Positions 1 to 12,936 are shown, counted from the stretch's first letter. The stretch: 64,000 nucleotides of DNA from Eutreptiella sp. 'Long Island Sound 2002' (GCA_964036045.1 OZ038383.1:115654431-115718430); one strand, 5' to 3'. Numbers and translations are program-made. The notes: generated from the letters alone by a model not told the origin.

Positions 1-2637
1 CACCCTCCCTGTCAGAGCCAATGGAACCAGCCAGCCCCCGCCCGGGAACAAACACAACCCACCCCCGAACACAAGCCACTGACCGCCCACACACGGACCC
101 ACACCAACCATCAGCAGCATCAGCAACATCACAGACGCCGTAAACCGTAGCAACGCCCGCAACGTTCTCGCCACCGGCATCACCGACAGCGCGACCTCAG
201 CAACAGCAACCCGGAGCGTCAAGGACAGCCACCACAGCGACACCACCCGGTACAACGCCTGCAACACCATTGGCATCAACGACAGCAAGGAGGGCCCCGA
301 CACCAGGCACGGCCAACACCGCCAGGGCCAACACACCGGCCAGCAATGCCCACGGGAACCTCCGCCAGGAGTGGCGAGGTCCCACCCCCACGGTAGTCAG
401 AACACCACCATCCACCACGGCATCACCTACAACGCCCTCGCCAGCGGCATAACCGGCGGCGCCAACACCCGGAGCTCTGCCGGCGGCGCCCTCACCAACA
501 ACGTCACCAGCACCACCGATACCGGCAACACATCAACACCACCACGCACCCACAGCATCGACAGCCTCGACCACAACCGGTGCAACACCTACAACTACAG
601 ACCCAAAGACAGCCGAAGGAACTACCCCAACACCAGAGACACCCGGCACCACCAAGACCGCAAGCCAACCGACCACTACCCAACCACTAGAGCACGCCGG
701 GCCCCCCGCCAGGACTCGCACGCCCGGAGCCGCCGACAACCCAAGTGCAGGCCGCGCCCAGCACCAACACCAACAACACCCACACCATCAGACCACCACG
801 AGACACGCCAACCACCAAGTATCACCTGTGACACCCTCACCGTCGGCAACACCAGCGACGCCAACACAGCACTATCCACACCACCACCGACCCCACCAAC
901 GACGTGCCAAGGTACGTCACCTAAAACACCCTTACCATCACCACCACAACCCCGGCACAGAATAACACCTACGGCGCCCCCACCGTCGGCGCCACCAAGG
1001 ACGCTAGCAGAATTGGCGAACAAACGCCACCAGCGCCACCCACCGGGCCCCCAGCCACGGGTAGCAACAGCACACACTAAGCCCACCATCATCAACGCCA
1101 GCGGCGCCACAGGGCGACACACCGCCTACCTACAACACCCTCACCATTCGCATCACTGCCCGCAGCATCGACATCAGCCGGAGCATCATCAACACCCACC
1201 CCGGGCAGCACCAACGACCACAACAACACCATCACATCCAAGACCCTCACCAGCAGAGACACCAGCGGCACCCTCCGCCAGGAGTGGCAAGGAGATGACC
1301 CGATAACGCGGAGCCGCACCCAGCGCCCCCGGCATCCTCACCATCGGAGCATGACCACCGGCACCAACCGCCAACACACCACCATCAACATCACCAACGC
1401 CATCGACGCCTGACACGACAACCACGCAGCCCGCACAAGCGGCATCAGCCGAACCGTCACCAACACGACCTGCACCAACCTCACCGGCGCCATAGCCCGG
1501 TTAACCACCTGCGACCGCGAACCGCACGCACCAACAACCAGGACATCGCCGACAACACCCGCACCGCCCTCAGCAACACCACCGAAAGCAGCACCATCGA
1601 CCGATGCCCAATTCACCCTCAAAAAACCGTGCCACCGGCAACGCCACCACCTGGATACAGGTCCCCCATCCCATCCCCCCTCCCACGAACAACACCGGCA
1701 TCGCCTACACCCCCCCCCATCTGCACAACGGGCGACACCATCACCAGCACCATCCGAAACACCGGCGTCGGCAGCCTCACCAACAACCGGCACCCCCAAT
1801 ACCACTGTCACCAGCACCACCACCACCAATCACACCACCCACCGTCGGCGCAAGCCACCAACGACGCCAACGCCGCACCCTAAACCACACCTACACCCAA
1901 AACCTGCAGCAACACGCGCGGTAACCCCACCAACGACATCACCCTCCACTAGGAACGGCCACCCAACACCGACAAGGCCAGAAGACGACGATCAGCACTA
2001 GCAGGAAAGCCACCCCTTAGCACCCACAACAGCCCAAAGACCTCCCGTACCCGGGCCCACACCCGGTAGCAGCACCTACGCCGACCCACCATCGGTGTCA
2101 CCGACACCCGGGAAGACACCAACAGCGCCCCCGCCGTCACCGCCACCAACCTCGACGAACTAACTTCCACATCACTGCCGCCACTGCACCCACGCCGTCG
2201 GCATCACTACCAGCACACCCGCCCGGACCGTCACTGGCACCGCCGCCTATGGCACCACCTGCACTCACCAGCGCCACCACCACCCCACGCAACGCCAGGA
2301 GCCTGGCATCACCAACGGCCTCAACGAATGTCGACACCACCAACACCACCACCACCGGACGGGGTGTACCCACAAAACAAGAACAGCTCCACCACCATCA
2401 ACCAGTACACCACCCGCGGCACCCCACCGTCGCGGACACCACCCTCACCACCAGAGCACCTAACACACCTCCACCGCCGGCGGCGACATCGGCCACACCA
2501 CCCGTCATCTACAGCACCATTGCCACCACCGCCATGTCCAGCCCACATACGTTACGCCCCCAAAGGCCAGAGACACCACCCTCACCATCGACGCCACCGG
2601 CAACACCACCGCCCCATACGTCACCCTCGCCATCACT
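1..2637 (+). repeat. C-rich degenerate Thr/Asn/Gly-type repeat region (decayed coding?)
   Basis: The plus strand is extremely C- and A-rich and poor in T, built from variations on ACC/AAC/GGC/ATC triplets. Short stretches translate as Thr/Asn/Gly/Ile-rich beta-strand-like repeats (for example around 420-520), but the frame drifts and no ORF spans the block. The pattern resembles a decayed gene for a large repetitive surface or secreted protein. The 311-codon ORF at 371-1306 is compositionally explained and I do not call it a gene. The same composition resumes at 32990, so this block was one unit before the 30-kb insertion. Function unknown. Confidence 0.5.
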
Positions 2638-2639
2638 TA

Positions 2640-2659
2640 GGCGGCTCAAGTTGCATGGT
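2640..2659. repeat. Left terminal inverted repeat
   Basis: Reads GGCGGCTCAAGTTGCATGGT and is the perfect reverse complement of 32968-32987. It is preceded by TA. Confidence 0.8.
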
Positions 2660-3253
2660 CAAAATCACACCAAATGCACCCAATTTGGACCATGCAAAAA
2701 AAAAGTTTTTCACAGGCTCTGTTTTTTGAAAAAACTAATATTAGTCCAAAGAAAGTATCTTTCTTACCATTTGTGCCATTTTGTGCCTTTTTTCGGACAG
2801 CCGAAAACAAAAAAAAATATAAAAGAATTAAAAAATCTTATGATTTCAGTGGAAAATGATGTCCTTTTAGCGGAAATTGGCCAATAAATACAATTTGCGT
2901 TCCCCTTGTTTTTTGGATGAACATGGTCTGCAGAAAAAATGATTGCAACATCATTTTCTGTTCTGCATGTTCATTGCATACCTGGAAAAATGATTTATTG
3001 ATCGAATTCTATGTGCGAGGCCTCGCGCAATCAGGACCAAGGATCATTAAAACAGAATCATGGCGGATTAAAGATCAATGCAAAGCATATGCAACATGTG
3101 GTTCAAGGGCTGCCCCATGCGCGAGGCCTCGCGCATAACTTACTAAACCAAAAACCTCACCCGATTCATTTTCCTTTGGAAAGACGGCTTCAGGGTCCAG
3201 TGGTCTTACTACCCACCCCACGGTTTGATTTTTGATTTGCACTGCCTGAAAGA
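2660..3253. other. Left arm of the TIR element, non-coding
   Basis: AT-rich and without a convincing ORF. It contains A/T homopolymers and two copies of a palindrome with core GCGAGGCCTCGC (3013-3028, one mismatch; 3117-3136, perfect). Matching palindromes occur in the right arm, which ties the two arms together as one original element. Confidence 0.5.
3117..3136. repeat. 20-bp perfect palindrome, GCGCGAGGCCTCGCGC family
   Basis: Perfect inverted repeat without a spacer. Relatives lie at 3013-3028, 31951-31970 and 32749-32804, all in the two arms of the TIR element and none elsewhere that I saw. Confidence 0.75.
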
Positions 3254-3258
3254 AGAGG

Positions 3259-3970
3259 AGTAAGAAAAAGTCACTGCCATGTCTTTCTTGGAGGGCTTGA
3301 TCCAGGCCAAGCCCCCCTTAAAACCCTTTTGTTGATGCTAAGACAAACTTAAGTGTTTTTATCTCTCTTTTGTTGCCTAAAGTACACTTTCTCAAAGTAA
3401 CTAGGGTTGTGACCCTAGCCCCCCCCATGAAGTTCACCCCTACCACTCAACTGAGCGGAGGTACCCTCCTTCATGGAGGACATACCAAAATAAAACAGGC
3501 ATTTCATGCTTGTTGGCCTTGGAGGTTAAGCCTAGTGGTCTCCCACCCCAAGACCCCTATACTCAATTGTTTCTACCACTTATTGTGGTCCTAGTTTGTA
3601 ACTGTTTCTGAATTCAGTTGCTTGGCCAAGTCATTTTCTGTGTGGTCCTAACATCTATGCCCCACATTCCTAACCAGCACCATTTCACCCAAAAGAGTGC
3701 ACATGAAGTGCCTAATGCAATCTCTGAGGCAAGAGTGAGACCAATTTTCATATAAAACCTTTTGTATTATCCATTTGTGATTGAATCTTTGTGTATCAAC
3801 CTGCTTTGTCTATCTGCAGCCCTTCTGTGTTACACTGGATTCCAAAACCAATCATTGATTCGATCCACATCCTGTCCTTGCTCTACTTGCTGCTTTGGTT
3901 CGGGTTTTCAACTACAAAACCTGCAGGAATACATCAAAATATCTAGGGCATAGTTCAAGGACATCTTTCT
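3259..3970 (+). repeat. 5' LTR of Ty3 copy 1 (712 bp)
   Basis: Colinear with 31189-31900 without net indels (constant offset 27930) and homologous to 60876-61581. The termini are AGTAAG...CTTTCT, not TG...CA. The start is fixed by the adjacent TSD, and all three copies begin matching at the same base. A conserved TATAAAA lies at 3751. Confidence 0.88.
3751..3757 (+). promoter_or_regulatory. LTR TATA box
   Basis: TATAAAA, about 220 bp from the LTR end, occurs at the equivalent place in the other two LTRs (31681 and 61361) despite divergence elsewhere. The expected transcription start is about 25-35 bp downstream (inference). Confidence 0.55.
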
Positions 3971-3980
3971 GGTAGCAGAG
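3970..3980 (+). other. Primer-binding site, initiator tRNA-Met type
   Basis: TGGTAGCAGAG lies at the 5' LTR/internal junction and matches the start of the complement to the 3' end of eukaryotic initiator tRNA-Met. It is also present after the LTR of copy 2 (61581-61591, first base changed to C) and absent after the 3' LTR, as expected for a PBS. The T may be shared with the LTR end. Confidence 0.72.
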
Positions 3981-4052
3981 ACAGTCCCTTGTGACCTTTT
4001 GAACCCACCCTGAGAAGAAGTGCAGCACAAAAAGCTCAACAACAAGTTCACC

Positions 4053-6246
4053 ATGTCCACGCCAAGTGTCAGGACCTGGCCCACTCGAACTGTCCAAGTG
4101 CAAATGGGCAGCATGGCCCACCCAATGAGTGAACCACCTTACCGAGCTCCACATCATCTCAGTGGCGCATCTGGGTCCCAAGGAGATCCAGAACGCAGAA
4201 GGGCGGAAGAGAATAAAGGCCTTACCATCGAGGCCTTAGCAGCACACGGTGGAGACAGCTTCAGTCACCTCCACAGACGTGTGGCTGCCTCAGTATCAAG
4301 ATCCAATTGTCCAGCTTCATCCTCAACTGCCATTGAAGGACCTGAGGAGTATGAGGAGCTGAGGAAGAAGATGGATGAGTACATCCTACATGAGGAGTAC
4401 TACAAATCCATCCGTGGGGAAGATTGAGAGGAGCCATTGGCCGTACATGGATCCAGACCACGAACAGACCTAGGGTCCTACGCGCACTCTGGTCCTCCAT
4501 CCACTGCATCCCTGCCAAGACGATTAAGACCTGAGTATCCAAGACCATGTTGTCCAACCCCAAGGGCTCCCGAAGTGGGCCCGACACGAGTCGAAGAACA
4601 ACATCATCCAAGGCCAACCTACGGTGCCCTGGATCATACGGCCCAGCTGTTGGCCAAACTCCTGTCTGGATCAGAAGATCCAGATGTGAAGGCCTTATCG
4701 GAGGCCATTAAGGCTAAACTGGGCATTGCAGAACCCTTACCCAAGCCAGAGTTGCCCTCTCTCTCTCCAGGACTGAGTACCCTGGCCGAAGATCTCAAGA
4801 GATCAAGGGTCTCAAGGCTGTTGCCTAAGGTCACCTGTCCCAGCCCCTTTCAGCCCCGTGCCAGGACTGTGCCTATGGCTGATCTACAGGACGTGCCTAT
4901 CACAGAGAGTGAGAGAAGAGGGCTGTGAGCCCTGGCCCCTCTTGCCGGCGTGTCGCCTTCAGGCCTAACTCCGGGGGGTGGGAAGACGGGCAGACCAATT
5001 GCCCAGGCGAACATCCAGCTGGAACTGCCGGAGTTCGACCCCCAAAATCTGCCTGAATGGGCAGAAGAATTTGCAGAGTTCCTTTTGTTGCCTGGCCAAT
5101 CCCATGTGGATGTGGCCACCAAATGTTCACTGCTAAAACGCTCATGCAAAAAGAAATTTTTGCAAAAACAGGTCAAACAGATTGTGAAAACCTGTTCTAC
5201 CTGGGCAGAGGTACTCCTGAGGTTAGAGAAAACATTCCCAGTCTATGAGACTGACCTCAGCGTACGCACACAGATCGAGGAACTACCTATGCTCCCGGAG
5301 TTTCCATCCGCTGCGCGGAATTTCTGAGTATGTGTGCGACTTGGAGTACTTTTTTTCGAGGATGAACGTGGGCTCCTACGGAGCCACTGAGCCCCACCTG
5401 TGGCTCATGAGTAAGATCCCCCAGCGTACGTGGGATGATTGCCGCTCCACCTCTGAGAGGAAGAGCAGGACCCACTCGTACGATGAACTGGTGGATCTCT
5501 TGATTGAGCTAGCTCTTGAGAGAGAGAATGACTCCCACATGGAGAAATTCCTCAAGAAGCATTTGGGACGAGGTGGTACCCCTACCCCCGAACGTGGCGA
5601 AGGGAAGGGGCATAAAAATCCCACTAACACCAACCAGGGAGGTGGTAAAGGGAGGGGCAACCTACGTGCCATGAACGAGGTTCAACCTGATGCAGGCACA
5701 CCCCCCCTGTTCTACTGCCGACCTGTCAATGACAAGGGGGGACCTTGTCATGCCTCTGACTGCAATCTCCGCAGTGGCTGTATGCTGCAGATGAAACGTC
5801 AGCAGCACACCAAAGATGGGAAACAGGTGACCCATCAGGACCATTTCAGGTGTACCATCACCTGTGGTTACTGTGGCAAACGTCGTCACTACGAGGACGA
5901 ATGCCACATCAAGAAACGCGAGAGTGACAAACTCAAGCGCCAGGAGGCGGAGCGCCAGAAGACCCAGACGCCCGCCAGAAATCCCCCGAACGGGGATAAA
6001 GGTGGTAAAGGAGGTGGCAAAGGGGGTGGCAAAACGGGACCCCCTAACCCCCAGAGGCGCTCATCAGCGCCCGTTGCAACACCCACTCCTGCTGCTACAC
6101 CCGCTCCCGCAGGCGACCCCAAGAAACGCCCCCAAGGGGATAACGCTACCCCTGAGGGGAATAATTCCAAGAAGAGGCGCTTGGCCTGGATGGCCAAGTC
6201 CCTCATGGCTGCAGGGGTGGATGTGAAATTCCCTGATGAGGAATAG
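4053..6246 (+). pseudogene. gag: Ty3 gag (matrix/capsid/zinc knuckle), interrupted
   Basis: Encodes the structural polyprotein of the virus-like particle. The start at 4053 (ACC ATG TCC) is the one shared with copy 2. In order: a charged N-terminal region; a capsid-like segment around 5000-5550 (Trp/Phe-rich, with a Cys-Lys-Lys-Lys-Phe stretch); a Cys/His-rich stretch; a CX2CX4HX4C zinc knuckle near 5860-5905 (C-GY-C-GKRR-H-YEDE-C); then a Gly/Lys- and Pro-rich tail. Compared with copy 2 it has in-frame TGA at 4425-4427 and 4926-4928 and a one-base insertion near 5318 that shifts the frame. Copy 2 lacks these lesions, so decay was independent. The terminal TAG (6244-6246) is conserved. Confidence 0.88.
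6244..6246 (+). promoter_or_regulatory. Conserved in-frame amber codon between gag and pol (possible readthrough)
   Basis: TAG followed by GGG GGC GGC TCC stands between the last gag codons and the protease in the same frame. The other Ty3 copy has the identical arrangement at 63856-63858 although its other lesions differ. This resembles the gag-UAG-pol design of gammaretroviruses, where a G-rich 3' context promotes suppression. That it is functional here is inference. Confidence 0.55.
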
Positions 6247-9200
6247 GGGGGCGGCTCCGAAGAGGAGGACTTGGTTTTCTGGATCCTCGTGAAAATCGGG
6301 GATCAGGTTTTTCGAGCGGTGCTTGATACCGGTGCAACACTTTCCATAGTGGCCCGGCGCGTGCTTAAAACTTTCTAGAAAACTAAGACCGTGGCCATAA
6401 GAGTAGGGGATGGGCGTACCATCCATTCCTTGGGGGGGGTCGATGTGACTATATGTCTGGGCGACGAAACCGTGACCCAACACTGCAGAGTGTTGGACAC
6501 TGACGCCTTTGACATCGTCATTGGCACCGACTTTCTACGAAGAAACCCCCAGGTAAAAATGCTGTCCCTACAGCGTCCCTATTCTTTGCACTGCGACTTT
6601 GGCAGTGGGCTATTCTCCGTTCCTTTGGAGCTGTCAGGACGAAAAGAGTCTGGGCTGCGCTACGCAGCCAAGACGAACTATCGTACTGAAAACTACCAGC
6701 TGGCCCGTCACGTTCTTGAAAATGGACTGGCGTCCCTTCAGGTAAACTTGGATGAGATCCAGGTGGAATTGTTTGCGAGCCAACAACAGCACATCATGCA
6801 GTTGTACTGCTCGAAACAACTGAACAATGCTTTCCGTTTCTTCTGGAAAGCAATGGGCCTAGCGTATGCTAACCCTCCCTTCTCCCTGCTCGCGAAGGTT
6901 CTAACCAAAATCGCTTATGAGGGAGGAAGGGTTGTTATGTGCACCCCTGACTGGGGTTGCTCTGGTGAACATGCTTACTTGCGCCGTATGCTAGATCGAA
7001 TGACCGTGCGAAGAGTGCAACTCCCCGACGGCCCCATCTATGTGCCTGAGGACTCAGACATAGCTATGCAGGCCCCTGAGTAGGCCAGTTTCCTGTCCAT
7101 CGTCGATGGATCTCTCAATCCTGTACCCCTGTGTGACCTAGACCAGGTGCTACTAAAAGACGTCATGGCCGAAAGTCGTGGCCTGACCCTTTATGATCTC
7201 AAAAATCGATCTCCTGAGCACCTATCTGCCACAGTTACAGGGTGTGAGTCTCCTGATGACTATCTGGAACCTGCAGCTGTAAAAGAGGATGCTGACGACC
7301 AACTGTCTGAGATCGCCAGCACTATTCCCTCTGTTGATCCCAGCTGTGTTGACCTAAAACATAGTGCTTTCCTAGCCCAGCTGTTGCTAGAGGAGGTAGA
7401 TCTAGAGTCAACCTCTGAACCCGCTTCCCCTGTTGGGAAACCAGTGCTACACATGCAGCCTGTGCACACAGGTGAACCCGTGGCCCGGAGTGCTGATGCT
7501 CTGGCGCGGCCTGCTGCTAATAACATGCCATTGTCTGAGCATGACACTCAAGAACTCCGGCGGCTGTTGTACCTGAAGGCTGAAGGTATTGAGCGGCAAG
7601 AGCGGCTGCAATACCTCAGACAGACCTGGAAATACTCCATCTGGTCTGAGGAGGACGATGAGTCCTATACGCTGCCTGATCCTGAGATACCTCTAGTGTA
7701 TTCTCTACACTATGGGCAGCAATGTCCCCCTGAGTGGGACGATGGTACTGTACCTGCCGAAACTGCTGATCGACATAAAAAGAAAGAACATGGAAAAAGC
7801 AACCTCCATGCTGAGGAGGATTTCCTTCAGAAACTCGAGAGTCTTAACCTTGACCCCCGCCTGAAGAAACTGCTGGTAACCTATGAGGAGGTATTCGGCG
7901 CCTTGCCGCCTCCCCTTTCTTGTAAAAAACTGGTCCAGATAGACCTGAAATTGAAACCAGAATTTGAAAAGACGCGAGTGAGGCGTCGTCCCTATCCCGC
8001 TCCACAGGAACAGGTCGAAGAAATCGAGCGCCAGATCCAAGAATGCATTGATGCTGGCCTCATTGAAGAGTATAAACACGGGGACTATCCCCATCACTGC
8101 AGTCCCTGTTCCCTTGTTGCTAAACCAGGGTCGACTGCCCTACGGCTTGTTGTAGACTATGGTGAGGTCAACAAGAAAACCCAGAACCACTCAGGGAGTA
8201 TTCCTAACATGGAAAACACCCTGGAGCGTATTGCCAAATGCAGGTACAAGACCAAAATGGAAAAACGCTCTGGTTTCTGGCAGGTGGACCTAACCGCCGC
8301 AGCTCAGGAGCTGTTGGCCTTTATAACCCCTAAGGGTCGTGTCTTCAAGTGGAAGGTTATGCCTTTCGGGGTGGCTAATGCCCCAGCGCTCTTCCAGGAG
8401 CTTATGAACAAAATTTTGTACATACTGAGGCGCAGGCCTCTAGTACAAGAGTTGATTTCTCGGGGTGCAGAAATGGAGGCTCACATCGACGACGTGAGTT
8501 TGGGTACTAATACCAAAGAGGACCATGTCCTTCTCCTCCGTGAATTTTTCATTGTCTGTCAAGAAAACCATCTCCGAATCAAACTCGAAAAATGTGAGTT
8601 TATGAAAGAGGAGATGGAGTATTTGGGTTTCGACGTGGGGTATGGCTGGTGGAAACTAGCCGCGTCTAAGATGCAGCCCCTACAGGACATGCAGATTCGC
8701 GATGACCCTAAGAAGGGTCTACACGATGTGAGGAGTCATGTGGGCGCCTGTAATTTCTATCGGCGTCACATCCACAATTTTACTTACTCCTCTGCACCCC
8801 TCACTGACCTGATCAAGAAAACTACCCCCTGGGGTGGACCGCCAGAGAGGAAGAGTGTTTCCAGGAGTTGAATAAGAAAATTGCCTCCTCCAACTGCCTG
8901 GGAGTGCCCCGCCCAGAGGGCGAGATAGTCCTGATCAATGATGCCAGTGATGTAGGGGGGGGAGGTACGATCTACCAATGGCAGGAGCTTAACCCCGCTG
9001 AACTAACCCACTGCCATTATCGTACTACTGGACTGAACCGTGATGGTTCGTTGAAACATGACTATCCTACCAGTGAGTGGCGACTGGTGCCACTGGGACA
9101 CTGGAATTGGAAATGGAACCAAGCGCGTTCCAACTACAGCACCTATGACCAGGAACTCCTGGCCGGTATGTTGGTGCTATCGTCACAATTCCGACTCCTG

Positions 9201-9562
9201 GGATCTAACCCTATTGTCTGGCTGTGTGACCAGGAGCCTGTGAAGTCTTTTCAGAAGGGCCCACCACCAGAAAAAGCAAAGCTAAAGCGGTGGTGGACTT
9301 ACCTGAGCCAGTTCAGGCTGACAGTGCATCATATTCCCGGGATTAAGAATGAACTGTCTGACTATATATCGCGCAACAACTTCGATGCGCTTATTGGTGA
9401 GAGCTCTGAGGCGCTCGCCAAAGAGGCTTTCCAGCGTATGGATGTCCAGCTTGACCTGTCCATGCGCACTGCTGGAATCCTGGAGGGTTGGAGTCTAACC
9501 GACTATCAGTCAGAGTATGAAGAAATTCTCCAAACCTGTGGAACTTCACCTACGGCTCAAAC
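6247..9562 (+). pseudogene. pol: Ty3 pol, part 1: protease, reverse transcriptase, RNase H
   Basis: In frame with gag after the amber codon. The aspartic protease has its D-T-G-A active site at 6325-6336, and an I-G-T-D-F motif follows near 6520. The RT spans about 7900-8650, with a VDY-type motif, an M-P-F-G-V-A-N-A-P signature and H-I-D-D (8482-8493) in place of the usual Y-x-D-D. RNase H follows (about 8920-9410), with acidic residues in N-D-A-S-D and D-Q-E-L-L-A and the H-I-P-G-I-K-N motif. Lesions: TAG at 6376-6378 (copy 2 has AAG there), TAG at 7081-7083, and a one-base deletion near 8849 joining two frames. The reading frame breaks at 9562, where the inner LTR element begins. It resumes at 23946. 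Confidence 0.9.
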
Positions 9563-12500
9563 TGCTCCGGGGCTACCATCCCCGGGTCGACCTTCTCCAA
9601 GCCCATGCGGCCTCCTCTCTTGCACGCGTAGCACAAGCAGAAGACCACTCACATCCACATTGAGTCCCTCAACTCAGTGAGCATCCATCGGGATTGCGAA
9701 ATCGAAGCACTCCCTTTGAGTTCTAAACAACAAAGGAAAGAAAGCATGTACAAATGGTCATAGGAACATGTAAATCCTCCAAACCATGTCCCGGTTAGGG
9801 TAAGGTGCAGTAATCAACATAAGTCACAAAGGAAAGGGCATCAAGGCAGGAGAGGGGGGGACGAAGGGAGCCCACTCTCCCACTCAGCACATCCTGGGTA
9901 GCCTGATTCAGGATCCCAAAGAAGGAAGAACAAAACATGCAAAAACAACAAGACATGGGTAAGGCCCATTGGCTGTCAAAGCCTACCCTAGTGGGGGGGT
10001 TGTCACTCTCCACTCCCGGCACTACAGGACCCCAGAAGCGGGGGTCTAGTGCCTACACAGTCACTCACCATCCTCCCCAAATATCCCAACTCAAGTCCCC
10101 TTGGGGCAGGAGATAGCCCCACCACACCACTGTAGGGGGGGTGGTGGTCCTGGGTGCCTATAAGACTTAGGCCCCAGAAATTCTGTGGAAAAGGGGGTAA
10201 AGTGGTAAATCGCCCATACCACCTCAGGATCCCACATCCCAAAAGGAAACAAGGGTAGTTGGGGGTAGCCAAGACCTTCACCCTGCCACACGTAGAGGGG
10301 CAGGACCCAACTCCACACGGGCTCTGAGGCATGCATACATTCCTGAGTCAGATTTGAAGTCCAAATTGAGGTGACATATGGGTTTGGTTCGATCCCATAA
10401 GGGTAGGCCATAACCCAAACTCCTCAAATATGGGGAATAGACACTGATGAGAGGCCATGGGTAAAATATTGGCCCAAATCGAGAAGATGGCCTAACTTTC
10501 CCATGGCCCAGAAGTGACCTCATGAAATTTGGAATTTTCAACAAAATTCCAGAGAAAATTCAAAACAGTGAACCTGTGTACCAGTAACCTTCCAACAAAT
10601 GCTCAATACAAAGTAGAGAGCACCATTGAAACATAGGAAAAGACCCCAAGGTCCAACTCCTCATGGGTTCTTTACTGTTTACCCGCCAAGTGACTACATG
10701 ACAGGGTGGTTTTCAGGGTCCATAATGTACATCTCTGGGACCATGTAAAACCACTATCCTATACACTTGGCAGACTTGGTTCCAATGGATTGGGTAAGTA
10801 ATAGAACATACCAAAACAAGTTCAGATACCCAAAGTAAAAACATTGGGGAGGTCTAGGGTCAAAGAACAAGGAGATTTGGCCCGAAGACCCCAATGAACC
10901 AAGTGAATGAAGTGAACACACAAAATTTGAAATCTCCAAAAGGTTTTAGAGATTGCAATGGTGTGCTAAGCCCAAGAGAAGTTTTAACCAAGCAAAAGCA
11001 TGCACGTAGACTGGAAAGCATGCTCTTTCATTGGAATCAACACTTTGGTTCGAACTCAACATGTACATGAAGATATGAGTTCAAAAAGTCAACCCATAAC
11101 TGAGTAAATTTGGGCAATGTTCACATGACCAAATTTACTACAAGCAAAAATTGACCAAAATGGCACATAGAAAATTAGTTGTAGCATAGAGACAAAAATC
11201 GACGACAACCTATAGTGACCATATATGGAGACTAGAGACTATGGAGACCACGAATGATCGAAAGTTCGACCAAAAACTCAATAGTAGTGGATCTCCATGG
11301 TCACCACAAGTGAACACATGAAAAATATAAAATTCAAGACACAATCACTAAAATTCATGTGAGGCCCTATGTACAATGAATCACGGCCGAGCAAAGTGCA
11401 TTAACGAAGAAGGACACATGCCACAACACGCACAAACAACACTTAGACTCAAACTCGACACGAGCTTGGAGATCCAAGCTCGAAAAGTAGGCCCATGACA
11501 GGCCAAAAATGAGTGATTTTTGGCATAAAATGAATATGCCAAAATGGGCTCAAAAAAGTTTAAAATTTCGAACCAAAAGATAGTGAAAGCGTTGAAACGC
11601 AACTAAAACTCGAACATATATTGTTCGTACTCACCAAGTACGAACAAAATGAGCTCTTACTTATTTTCCGTCGCCACTATATCTTGGAGATATAGTGGCG
11701 AACTTTGAGCACATGAAAACAAAGTGCTCAAAATGTCGAAACTAAAATTGACGCCAAAAATCACCAATGGCTCAAGTGGACTCGAACCAAAGTGATAATG
11801 AAAGTAGATACTGGTTGCTACGACACCAAAAAAAATTTACGAAAAAACTCGACAATGACGGGACACACAAACTCGACAAAGTGGCATCATGAACACAACA
11901 AAAATGCACTATTTATGCATGAAAGTGGGTCCCACCATGGAGTGTGGTGACCCACCACGACCATATCTCGACATTGCACAGGGAAGGAAAGGCAAACCAA
12001 AATGTATACCAATGTTGGCTTCACCCTGGAATCATCGAAATCAACTTGAGCTTGAGACTCACCATGGGTTGTTCACCACAACCAAAACTCAATTCAATCC
12101 TAATAATTTAGTCATATCTCCAAACTGACTTGCAACTCACACAAACAAATAACATACCATTGTAGAGGAGAGTCATGCCATTTCATTGCATCTCTCCTCA
12201 AGAGAAATGGATGGAAAATCTCAATTTACGGTTAGGTTGAAGTGACTACATGAAATGCATAAGATATGCATGCCATGCCTAATCTAACAATGGGGGGTAA
12301 AAGAAAAAGGCACCGTAAGGTGCCGGCAACGATGCCTAAGCTATCCCTATACTTTAAATGGCTGGGCATCATGACGTTAGGGGGTTTTTGAAAATAGTGG
12401 CACCGGAACCTGGACTTTTAATTCCCTATCATAAACTAAGTCTTGACTATTACAACCGTGCAGTCAGAATTAATTCAGGTCAACAGGATGGACTTTCCGT

Positions 12501-12936
12501 AAAGGCCAGTTCATGGTCTCGCGATTTGGGTCGCCAGATCCCAACTGGCAGTTCGCCCGCGAATTGGCGCGACGCCGGTTCACCACCAGGCCGCTGCCAA
12601 TATCTAACTTCTGTACCTATGCGAATTTAAGGCAAATTTGCATAGGTATCAACAGGGCAACGAATTCCCTAATGACTGATACGAAAGCGGCGGAAAAACA
12701 CGCCGAGTTCCATGATATCCCTCCTGCAGGCTCAAGTCAAAAGTACAATGAAAGGAAAGGTTAAGGGGGGATGAAGGCTAATGATATCCCCTATCAAATC
12801 TCATAGTGTGGACCTATAATAGCCTACACAAGGGGATGACGGGGGTCAGCACAAAGAGGAGTATGTGTCCCCATAACCGGGGATCAGGCCCCACAGGGGG
12901 GGGCCGGGGGGCGCAGGGCATGACGGAAACCAAACA
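9563..12936 (-). repeat. 3' LTR of the LARD-like element (3,374 bp)
   Basis: No coding content is supported. AT-rich stretches carry three consecutive hairpins: stems 11623-11631/11637-11645 (9 bp), 11671-11684/11688-11701 (14 bp, loop of 3) and 11704-11712/11724-11732 (9 bp). All three recur in the partner LTR. ORFs of 60-110 codons here are identical in both LTRs but show no protein-like features. Confidence 0.85.

Noticed and set aside
371-1306. 311-codon ORF in the C-rich region.
   Set aside because: C-rich sequence lacks stop codons by composition. The product is His/Pro/Thr low complexity, and the repeat signal lies in shifting frames.
3259-3794. The unit starting GTAAGAAAAAG and reaching CTATCTGCAG looked like a mobile intron.
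   Set aside because: The match among the three copies begins two bases earlier and continues past CTGCAG to 3970. The target duplication AGAGG and the PBS show it is an LTR.
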